This document shows positions 1 through 7,529 of a stretch of 45,942 nucleotides of DNA, one piece after another. Source of the DNA: CAZDWZ01 sp964509425. GTDB lineage: Bacteria; Bdellovibrionota_C; UBA2361; SZUA-149; CAZDWZ01. The position numbers and the translations under genes are program-made. The notes under the pieces are model-generated. The model ran no database searches, had not been told where the DNA came from, and saw only the letters and a program-made list of their open reading frames with translations. Numbering within the stretch: position 1 is the first letter of the stretch; each line of letters starts with the position of its first letter. The stretch spans positions 1 to 45,942 of the forward strand of contig CAZDWZ010000026.1 of the NCBI GenBank assembly GCA_964509425.1, in the 5' to 3' direction.

Positions 1-1111
1 TGCACTGGCTGGTCGGAATAGCGCGGGTAAATGCGTGAGAAAGCGGATGGCCCGATTCGTCCTTTGGGATTGTCGGGTCGATGGTCTGAGTCTTTCCTTC
101 GTGTCCAAATTTTGCGTAATGTCCAGAGTGCTTCGGATCCCGGTCGTTCGCGTAGACCACGTGACAGGAAGTACAGCCGCTCGAGCGATAGTCTCCGGGA
201 TGATCGTTCGTCCCCATCATCGACAGGTGCGGATCGTTTAGCCGCGTCTTGTGAATATTGATGATTGGAACCGCGATGCGATTTCCGGTTCCCGGGCCCC
301 GATTCGAAGCCTTCACGTCCGGCCGTCCAGGCACTTCTTCCAGATTCGGATTCGCAATCTCAGGAAACTGCGAACGAATGAAAATTCCGCCGCGCTCGAA
401 CACCCGAAACACATCGCCCGGGGGAATCACTTCCCACTGCGGGATCGGAACCAAAGATTGCAGAACACCTCGATCCGCGTCGGCCTTACAGATCGGCTCC
501 TCTTCTTCGATTTTCTGACCTTCTCCGTTCCGGCCGTAGCTCTCTCCCAGAATGTATCGCTTGTACGGGAGAATATTATTGTTATACGAAGCTCCTCCCC
601 AGAACATCGCGGAGGTCGTCATGAGGCTCTTTTTGGTCGCGGTAACGATCGAGCTGTGGCAACCGCCGCAGGTTTCCGGCGCGACTCGGAAGTCGCCGGG
701 GTTGATGAACTTCACGAACTCGGCGGATTCTTTGAGCAAGCGAGTATAGCTTCCTTCCGGATTGGCACTCGTCTGCCACCAGTCGGGATGCTTGGGTACG
801 ACGTGCGCTCGCTTTTTTGCATCCGCATATTCGACTGAACCCGGCTCTACGCCCTCCGCCCGAACATCGGGCGAACCTCCGTGACAATCGGCGCAGCCCA
901 ACATCACGGCCTTGTTCTTGTGCATCGTCGGAGCATCGGTTTGAGAGTGACAGTCGAGACAACCTTTGCTTGCGGCCTCCATGTCGGCCTTCGTAAGGCC
1001 GGGCTTCACTGGTATTACGGTCTCATCGGCCAAGGCGCAGAACGGGAGCAATATTGCGCACAAGACTGAGAAGCCGATCCAAACCTTTCTGAAGCCACTT
1101 GCGCGCTGCAC
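1..1111 (-). CDS. Multihaem c-type cytochrome, 3' end beyond the window
   Basis: Partial gene, 370 residues visible, running off the left edge. The start is a GTG with an AGGTG ribosome site 8 bases upstream, just after the porin stop codon. A Sec signal peptide is clear: basic RxxxxRK, a hydrophobic core, then ALA|DE near residue 28. Haem-binding CXXCH motifs stand at residues 51-55 (CLDCH), 73-77 (CADCH), 148-152 (CGGCH) and 313-317 (CTSCH). A further Cys (370, in TSQC) at the edge probably opens a fifth. The long stretches between motifs recall the large multihaem cytochromes found beside porins in extracellular electron-transfer clusters. That resemblance is from memory, not a search. It is last in the leftward operon and is likely periplasmic or on the outer surface, carrying electrons through the barrel encoded just upstream. 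Confidence 0.88.
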   Translation of the reverse strand, partial: MQRASGFRKVWIGFSVLCAILLPFCALADETVIPVKPGLTKADMEAASKGCLDCHSQTDAPTMHKNKAVMLGCADCHGGSPDVRAEGVEPGSVEYADAKKRAHVVPKHPDWWQTSANPEGSYTRLLKESAEFVKFINPGDFRVAPETCGGCHSSIVTATKKSLMTTSAMFWGGASYNNNILPYKRYILGESYGRNGEGQKIEEEEPICKADADRGVLQSLVPIPQWEVIPPGDVFRVFERGGIFIRSQFPEIANPNLEEVPGRPDVKASNRGPGTGNRIAVPIINIHKTRLNDPHLSMMGTNDHPGDYRSSGCTSCHVVYANDRDPKHSGHYAKFGHEGKTQTIDPTIPKDESGHPLSHAFTRAIPTSQC

Positions 1112-1122
1112 CGGTATTACAC

Positions 1123-2955
1123 CTAATAAAGCAGAATGACGTTGCTAAAGACGTTCCACAGCACTTCATCACCAAAAAGATTATCGAAGCCGTCGCGGGG
1201 AAGGAGCGTCGCTGCGCCACCGCGAAGCTGAACGTTGTTTGTAAGCAGCGGCCGGTAGATGACGCCGGCGGAAAGGTCAAACCCGATGCTCCGGGAAAAC
1301 GACCCATCGTGTCGAACGGCATTGAGCACAGCGAGCTCGTCAAACTGAAGGAAGCTCATATTCGTGACGAGAGTGAGCTCAGGCAACACTTCGGCATCCA
1401 AACCGAGATTGTAAAGCCGAAGTCCAGGATTCACGAAGTTCGATTGCCCGAGTTGCTTTCCGGGCCGGAGGTTTGGATAGAAGCTCGCGTTGTTGAAGAG
1501 GTTTACTCCCCCTCCGCCAATGAGCGGTATGCCCTGCCGCTGAATATAGCTGAGACCTCCTCCAGCAAAGTTCGGCGTGTCGATTACGGCGTCAAAGCCG
1601 CTTGCTGTTCCGTCATACGGATCCGAATCACCGGAAGCCCAGAGCGCCGATGCGCGAACTCTCAGCCAGTTGATGTCTCGGGATATCTCAAGCGCCGCCA
1701 TTCCGGCGCTGATATTCGTGCCGCGTTCAGCAATTGCGTTATGACTCTCTGAACCAAAGACATAATACAGCGCCGAGGTCACGTTGTAGCGATCAATATG
1801 ACCATCGGAGGTGAGACCGACGTGAGTGCTGTAGATATTCTTGAACCGCTCATCACCAATCGCTCCCGGCCGAACGAGAAATCCGTTGTCATCGTAACGC
1901 TGACCTTCATCTCCCGCTTGATCGATCCGGTGCACGATGTTGCCCTGCACGGTGTGGCCGGGAACAATCAGGTCTTGTCGGTAAAGGTTCGCGATGAACA
2001 CATCTTCGTGTCGATCGCGAAAACGATTCAGGCCTGAGTTCGTGTCCTTATCGAGCCGGGAGAACCAGGCGAGATTGTACTGATACTGGTTGTTGTCGAG
2101 GTTTCCAAACAACCGCACCCCGGGTTCATCGGAGTTGTACACGAAGCCGCGGAAGTCGCTCGAAAACCGCTGAATCCCGACTCGCGTTGAAACGAAATCA
2201 TATCGATCGCTTACATTCGCAAGGTGATAGTCGAGAAACAGCTCTTGGAATCCGACATGCGCGTCGTTTCGCGTGCTCCCGCGTGAGGGATCAGCCCGGA
2301 GGACTCCTCGTTCTGATGCGTTCACGGCGTTAAAATTCAGAACGGGAACAAAGCGGAGTTCGAAATCCGGGGGCCGGAATGTCGTGTTCCCTCGAATCAA
2401 CGAAAAAGAGGGAATCAGTGATTCTACAAAAACAGTTTGATTGCTGCTCCCGAAGACATCAGTACTTCCTGAGCCTTGAGTGGATGCAAACCCGACAGGA
2501 TTGGGAATCTTTCGCCGCTCAATCAGGGTGTCGGAAATGAGAGATGCTTCAAAAAACCATTCTTCGCCCGGTTTTCCAAAGATTGGGAGATCGCCTTTCA
2601 AAACGTTTTGATTATACGGATCGTAGAGCTTGCCGACGTAGAATTGACGCCAACGATCCGGCACTGGCACGAACTGCGATGCAGAAGAGTTTACATCCGG
2701 AATGGACTCGTAAATAAATGGCGGAAAGGCGACGGGCCTCGGATCGTCGCCGGGACGTTGACGCTTTCGAATGGGTTCTTCGAGAAATCGTTCGGAGCTT
2801 GCCGAGTCGTCAGAACAATCCGCGGCAGCGGGTTCATCGGCATGAGAGGCGTGCGAGAACGCGCTCAGCGCCAAAAACAATCCGATTCCGAGCATCCCGA
2901 GACCGCCCGAGCGGGTGATAGGGACACGTGAATATCGGCTTTTATCACTCATCAC
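1123..2955 (-). CDS. Outer-membrane beta-barrel, porin-like partner of multihaem cytochromes
   Basis: 610 residues. The N-terminus has a signal peptide with cleavage likely near SHADE (about residues 39-41). The mature protein is rich in alternating hydrophobic/polar strands with many aromatic residues, Asn and Gly, as in a 20+ strand barrel, and ends in an aromatic residue (ILLY). No enzymatic motif or haem site is seen. Its start overlaps the stop of the upstream lipoprotein gene (GTGATG; GTG at 2955 or ATG at 2952), so translation is coupled. It lies between a surface-type lipoprotein and a multihaem cytochrome. That is the arrangement of porin-cytochrome conduits such as MtrB/MtrA, although I see no direct MtrB signature such as an N-terminal CXXC. 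A transport barrel of another kind remains possible. Confidence 0.72.
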   Translation of the reverse strand: MMSDKSRYSRVPITRSGGLGMLGIGLFLALSAFSHASHADEPAAADCSDDSASSERFLEEPIRKRQRPGDDPRPVAFPPFIYESIPDVNSSASQFVPVPDRWRQFYVGKLYDPYNQNVLKGDLPIFGKPGEEWFFEASLISDTLIERRKIPNPVGFASTQGSGSTDVFGSSNQTVFVESLIPSFSLIRGNTTFRPPDFELRFVPVLNFNAVNASERGVLRADPSRGSTRNDAHVGFQELFLDYHLANVSDRYDFVSTRVGIQRFSSDFRGFVYNSDEPGVRLFGNLDNNQYQYNLAWFSRLDKDTNSGLNRFRDRHEDVFIANLYRQDLIVPGHTVQGNIVHRIDQAGDEGQRYDDNGFLVRPGAIGDERFKNIYSTHVGLTSDGHIDRYNVTSALYYVFGSESHNAIAERGTNISAGMAALEISRDINWLRVRASALWASGDSDPYDGTASGFDAVIDTPNFAGGGLSYIQRQGIPLIGGGGVNLFNNASFYPNLRPGKQLGQSNFVNPGLRLYNLGLDAEVLPELTLVTNMSFLQFDELAVLNAVRHDGSFSRSIGFDLSAGVIYRPLLTNNVQLRGGAATLLPRDGFDNLFGDEVLWNVFSNVILLY

Positions 2956-4964
2956 AGTCCATCACAGACATTCTGCGTGTTGCTTCCGACAAATGGGCCC
3001 TCAGGACAATTGACGTAACGAAGTCTGGTTCCGGAGCCTGACGGAGGTCTGACTGTATCAGAACGAATTTCCGGAGGAGCATTAAATCCAAGCACGGGAT
3101 CTCCGACACTCAGCGCACCGCTGTCGTCGAGGCCTCTTCGGCTTGCTCCAAGAAAAGCGATCATATCATCCTGGTCGATCCCGTCTCCGCTCACTCCGAT
3201 GGCACCGATCAGCACTCCGTTTCTGTAAAGTGGGACCGACCCGGCAAAAATTTGAATCCCGTTTCGGAGCCGATTCCCGAGCCGTTCGTCAACGCAGCTG
3301 TCGGGAAGCGGAACGACACCGAAGCTCCCACCATCCAGCGGACGAACAAGCCGCTGAAACACCAAATCAAGTTGAAGGCCATCATTAAACGGGCTCCAGC
3401 TTCGATCCGATGCTGAGGCCGCCGGCGGAAATGGCAGAGAGAGCGGACCGGACGGAGTGTCGTCGATGCCGTCTGGGTAAAATGGACGAGCAAGGTTTCC
3501 GACTGCGCGGGAGGTCATCGCGACTCCGCCTCGAAGCAGCTCTTCCCCCGCAAACGCCGCGAGGAGCCCCGCATAATCTTCGAGAATCACTGTCGGGTCG
3601 GCCGCACGGATTTGGGTAAGCGTCGAACCCGTATCGCCGGCGCTGAAGAAAAGGGCGGTTCTGGCTTTCTGGAGTGAAACGTCAATTCCGAACACTGGAG
3701 CATCCGCCGAACGGGTGAAGCCGATGGGCGTTCCATTCGTATCGACGATAAAAATGCTTACGCGTGCCGCGGAGTCGAGTGGCAAACGAATTGCCCCCCG
3801 AGATCTGCGTGCAACGCCGATCGCGGAACTAAGAAGCGCGTCCACTTCGACCGCGCTCAGTTGAACATCACCGGGGAGAGCGGCACCCGCCCGCACCGGG
3901 AACCGCTCCACTCCGGCATCGTTAACGAGCGTCATTGAAGACGCGCCGGCCCGGCTTGAAAGCAGAACTCCCGAGGCAGGGTTCCCGAACGGCACTCCAT
4001 CGCGAATCGCACCGGCAAAGTAGAGCGGAACGGCTCTCAGTCCGGCGGGATCGAGAATCTGGAATATTTCCGGGATCGGAGGAAGTGATTCAATTGCCAC
4101 GTCCGAGTATCGAAGCGCTTTCCCTCCAACCAAAATGTTATTCGCGGTTCGTTCAGAGGGAGCGCCAAACCCCAACGAGGCAGCAAGAGCCACCGTCTCT
4201 TCGATGTTGTTCGAATCAAAATCTCTAATATCTCGGTCGATGGTATATTCGCCGTCGATCTCCACGCCAATACCCCCGACGACATCACCGGCCTTATAGA
4301 GAGGAAAGCCGCCGGGATCGCCCGAGAGTCCGAGAGGCAGTGGCCGAGGACCGACCGAGCCGCCGGCAGAAGTTTTGTTTCCCAAAAGCCCTCCGAGGAG
4401 CGCTCCTCGATCAACCATCGTCACATCGCTGCAGAGGAGCTGCGAGAATTGGACCCCGAACAATGGACCGCCGGGTTGAAATAGCTCACCCGGATCAAAA
4501 TGTTCCTGAACAATTTGGCTCGCCGTGCGGGAAGAGAAAGCATTTGCTTGACTGCTGAGATAGGCACCCGTCCCTGCCTTTGAGATCGCAGCGAGCGATG
4601 CCGGAACCGGCACCCCTTCAAGACCGCCCTTCGCCCCGTTTCTCCCATGAATAGTCGTGGTTTCGGCGGCACCGCCCATCTGATAGACGGCGAGAACGTT
4701 GCCGACCCGATCGAGCACCGCAAAATTAGCGTTTACTCCGAGTTGCGTTGCAGCTGCGACTCCTTGATTGATGATGAGCCGAACTTCGGATGAAGCAAGC
4801 GCTTGAGCAGCGCACTCTCCACTACAACCGAAGTTTGCGGCGTCGCTCCCACCGAGCGCTGTGCCCTGCCCACGCGAGTTTCCACCACCGCCGCATCCGG
4901 AAATTACGATAGCAGCGGCAATTGTCAGGGTGGCTCTCAACATAAAATTTCTCGAAGGCGGCAT
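2952..4964 (-). CDS. Lipoprotein with two GlcG/HbpS-type haem-binding modules
   Basis: 670 residues with a lipobox (VISGC|G), so lipid-anchored; Asp is absent at +2, which favours the outer membrane. Two GlcG/HbpS-like (DUF336) modules can be read. The first covers about residues 58-250 (VLDRVGNVLAVYQM, then SSQANAFSSRTASQIV, then YKAGDVVGGIGVEIDG). The second covers about 370-640 (IFIVDTNGTPIGFTR, then a KARTAL-F segment, then YRNGVLIGAIGVSGDGIDQDD). The last is the best-conserved GlcG motif. HbpS relatives bind haem, and long versions recur in cytochrome-porin clusters; here it sits directly before the porin gene and overlaps it. An internal ATG at 4943 has a better spaced GAGAA and keeps the signal peptide, so the true start may be there. 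Role inferred: haem handling or redox accessory at the cell surface. Confidence 0.78.
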   Translation of the reverse strand: MPPSRNFMLRATLTIAAAIVISGCGGGGNSRGQGTALGGSDAANFGCSGECAAQALASSEVRLIINQGVAAATQLGVNANFAVLDRVGNVLAVYQMGGAAETTTIHGRNGAKGGLEGVPVPASLAAISKAGTGAYLSSQANAFSSRTASQIVQEHFDPGELFQPGGPLFGVQFSQLLCSDVTMVDRGALLGGLLGNKTSAGGSVGPRPLPLGLSGDPGGFPLYKAGDVVGGIGVEIDGEYTIDRDIRDFDSNNIEETVALAASLGFGAPSERTANNILVGGKALRYSDVAIESLPPIPEIFQILDPAGLRAVPLYFAGAIRDGVPFGNPASGVLLSSRAGASSMTLVNDAGVERFPVRAGAALPGDVQLSAVEVDALLSSAIGVARRSRGAIRLPLDSAARVSIFIVDTNGTPIGFTRSADAPVFGIDVSLQKARTALFFSAGDTGSTLTQIRAADPTVILEDYAGLLAAFAGEELLRGGVAMTSRAVGNLARPFYPDGIDDTPSGPLSLPFPPAASASDRSWSPFNDGLQLDLVFQRLVRPLDGGSFGVVPLPDSCVDERLGNRLRNGIQIFAGSVPLYRNGVLIGAIGVSGDGIDQDDMIAFLGASRRGLDDSGALSVGDPVLGFNAPPEIRSDTVRPPSGSGTRLRYVNCPEGPFVGSNTQNVCDGL

Positions 4965-5026
4965 GCCGCACCGTAAGATAGTTACCGACTTCCATCCACA
5001 AGAATCAACAAGGAACTCTTTCCTTC

Positions 5027-6697
5027 TCAGCGCCCGAGGAGGTAATCCGAAATCGAGCGTTTCCCTGCTTCATCGATGCCGAGCGAATCATGAAACGAAT
5101 GACACCCGACGCAGGGCGAGTCGACCTTCGTCGGGTGCTCTTTTTGAGAGGTGTGGCACGTCTTACACGTCTCAATTTGAGGAAGGAGGATATCGGTGGT
5201 TTTTGACGACTCTTTCGCCTGGAAATGACAAGAGACGCAGCTCACATTCTCATGAGCGGCATGACTAAATCTTGCCGCCGCAAACCATCTTTGGGGAAGA
5301 TACGGCTTCAGAACGGTATACCAACTCTCTCCCGCGAGCTTCTCCTTCTTCTCGACTACCTGATGACAGACCTTGCACGAGGTCCGGGTGAATATTTCCT
5401 TCTCGGCATTCCGGCTTTCCCCTTCCACAAACTCCCGGGTGAACTGGATATCCGGCTCGTCGATAACGGTGGTGCCAGGCTTTATCCGGCGGACGGTGGC
5501 CATCCGCTCATTTTTTCGTTCACTCACGAGGAACAACTTTGAATACTCCGCATAGAGGAAGTTGTAGACAAGGCCGGAGTCTCCATGCGGGGCGAATTTC
5601 TCCGGAAGACGCTCATCAAACGTAAGCGGATGACAGCTCGCGCATTGCTTTTCGTATGTCACAGGCATCATTTCTCGGCGATTCGCCAAAGGAGTGTGGC
5701 AGTCATTGCATCCGAGAGATTTCTTATCCTTCGGAAGTCCCCGAAGACCCTCTTTCATGTGCAACTTGTGCCCGAACGCGAGACGCGTCGAATCGAGCGC
5801 ATCGCCGCTTAGAACACTTCTCACCACCTCTCGTTCGCTCTCCGAAATAAACTTCACCGTCGAGACGCGAAAGCCGGGATGCGTATCGAAGGTCGCCACT
5901 TTCGGATGCTTGGCATTTTCCGGAAACAAATCCGGAGATTCATGACATCGGGCACAATCTTGCGATCCGCTGACGAAGGGGTGTTTTCCTCCGGTGTGTT
6001 CTTGATGACACTCCGCGCATCGTTTTTCGAGCCCGGGGTGCTTCTGAAACATCGCTGGAAGCACGCCGCTATGGAGCGACATCTTGTGGCATGCGCCGCA
6101 CTCGGCATCGCGAACCGGCTGAAAAGGAATGCGATGACAAGATTCGCAGGACATTCCGATGAGCCGATGCGCATTTGAAATAGGCCCGGTGCTCCAAAGC
6201 ATTACTTCTTTTCCACGAACCGGCCCGGCAAAAAATATCAAAACAATCAGCGCCATCGTCAGCAGAGCGAGTGAGGTCTGCCTGGGAAAAAAGCGCGCAA
6301 GGTCAAGCCGCCGCAGATCACCGGCCAGATCCGACTTCGCTTTGCTCTCGTCTTTCTCTTGTCGAGTTTCCCGAAATCCCCAAAAGCTGCCGTCAAAAAA
6401 AGTCTCCAGTGAGACTGCTCCGACCAACACCTTGTCGCCCTTCTTCAGCGCCTTCTTCTTCACCGCGCGATTATTGACCCTCAGAACGGCCTTCCCACCG
6501 GTTATGTCTTCGATGGTGACCGAACCGTCGGCATTCGTCGTTAAGAGAGCATGTCGAATTGCGACGGAACGGTCCGGCAGCCGAAGTTGGCAACTAGATC
6601 CTCGTCCGATGAGCAGCTGCTCGGAAAGAAAATACTGAACGGAATACTCTTTGAGTCCGTTAATATTTATCTGCTCTATGCGGTGGCGAAATTTCAT
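5027..6697 (-). CDS. FHA domain - transmembrane helix - decahaem cytochrome c
   Basis: 556 residues. The N-terminal FHA fold covers about residues 20-105, with GR at 31-32, S34, RH at 48-49 and NN at 75-76. The usual Ser of the SRxH motif is replaced (AIRHA). A single hydrophobic helix follows at about 142-160, preceded by basic residues. The rest carries ten CXXCH motifs at 184, 200, 227, 248, 330, 352, 441, 487, 511 and 529. The topology therefore puts a phosphothreonine-binding-type domain in the cytoplasm and ten haems in the periplasm. It follows the cytochrome b gene by 13 bases and precedes the GlcG lipoprotein by 62. Likely role: periplasmic electron carrier anchored next to the cytochrome b, with the FHA head docking a phosphorylated partner. 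The FHA ligand is unknown. Confidence 0.9.
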   Translation of the reverse strand: MKFRHRIEQININGLKEYSVQYFLSEQLLIGRGSSCQLRLPDRSVAIRHALLTTNADGSVTIEDITGGKAVLRVNNRAVKKKALKKGDKVLVGAVSLETFFDGSFWGFRETRQEKDESKAKSDLAGDLRRLDLARFFPRQTSLALLTMALIVLIFFAGPVRGKEVMLWSTGPISNAHRLIGMSCESCHRIPFQPVRDAECGACHKMSLHSGVLPAMFQKHPGLEKRCAECHQEHTGGKHPFVSGSQDCARCHESPDLFPENAKHPKVATFDTHPGFRVSTVKFISESEREVVRSVLSGDALDSTRLAFGHKLHMKEGLRGLPKDKKSLGCNDCHTPLANRREMMPVTYEKQCASCHPLTFDERLPEKFAPHGDSGLVYNFLYAEYSKLFLVSERKNERMATVRRIKPGTTVIDEPDIQFTREFVEGESRNAEKEIFTRTSCKVCHQVVEKKEKLAGESWYTVLKPYLPQRWFAAARFSHAAHENVSCVSCHFQAKESSKTTDILLPQIETCKTCHTSQKEHPTKVDSPCVGCHSFHDSLGIDEAGKRSISDYLLGR

Positions 6698-6710
6698 CGG
6701 CTCTTAGGCG

Positions 6711-7529
6711 TCAACGCATCACGAGAACTGAGAAGACATGAACCGCAACGGCCATGACTAATCCATACGAAAGCGGAACATGAACGTAGAGCCAGGTACG
6801 AAAGAGTGCCATGGCTCGAATCTCTTCTTGAATCTGGAGCAGCAGCTCGCGCTTCCGTTGAGCGTGTTTGATAACTCCGAGCGCCTCGGTGCGTTCCGCT
6901 TCGTCGAGACTCGAGAGCAATGACGCAATTTCTTTGTTGTCACTTTCCGGCGGAGTTCTTTTCAACAATGCATCGCGAATAGATGGAATGAAGGTGAAAT
7001 CTACCTTTTCAATCAGCAGAAGAAAATTGTCACTTCGTTCCTTTGCCACCCATTCAATCTCTTGGGAATGCATTCGCATTTCTTCCGTGAGAGATTTGAT
7101 GGTTCCTCCGCCGCTTTGAGATTTCACAGTGCGTGGCAGCGTGAGGTAAAGACGGGTTCCGAGAATGCCGCTGCCGATAACTCCGAGCATCAAGATGTAG
7201 GCAAATGTGTGAACGTTCGAACCGAACTGGAATCCCGAATGGAGAGGCACGATCACAATCAGAGAGATACCGAGCCAGACGTGGACGGCCAAACAACTCT
7301 TTAAAGTCGTGAGCCGTGAATAGTGGGAGCGCTTCCTGAGTCCGAACCAGAGGAGATAGAGAATTGCTGCCGCAGCAAGCGAGCCGTAGCTATAGCCGAC
7401 CCATGTTCCCCCGCTCCGTCCTCCGATCGGATCATCCCAATAATAAATCCCGATGAGCACTCCCAAGAGCACCAGGTGTATCCACATCCACCGGTAGTTC
7501 TTGTAGTTGAGGAAGGTCTCTTCAATCAT
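6711..7529 (-). CDS. Membrane cytochrome b-like subunit
   Basis: 272 residues from ATG at 7529, whose start overlaps the stop of the upstream oxidoreductase (ATGA). A strong AAGGAGGG lies 8-9 bases before it; the longer frame starting at 7613 is rejected for that reason. Four hydrophobic helices lie in the first half (about 15-31, 49-64, 79-96, 106-124), then a charged helical stretch (about 135-235), then a final helix (245-270). Histidine pairs 14 residues apart, H83/H97 and H250/H264, plus H18 and H107, fit bis-His haem b ligation. I infer that it passes electrons between the cytoplasmic flavin/iron-sulfur protein and the periplasmic decahaem, possibly via quinone. It has no clear match to the NarI, HydC or CbcL families by eye. 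Confidence 0.75.
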   Translation of the reverse strand: MIEETFLNYKNYRWMWIHLVLLGVLIGIYYWDDPIGGRSGGTWVGYSYGSLAAAAILYLLWFGLRKRSHYSRLTTLKSCLAVHVWLGISLIVIVPLHSGFQFGSNVHTFAYILMLGVIGSGILGTRLYLTLPRTVKSQSGGGTIKSLTEEMRMHSQEIEWVAKERSDNFLLLIEKVDFTFIPSIRDALLKRTPPESDNKEIASLLSSLDEAERTEALGVIKHAQRKRELLLQIQEEIRAMALFRTWLYVHVPLSYGLVMAVAVHVFSVLVMR

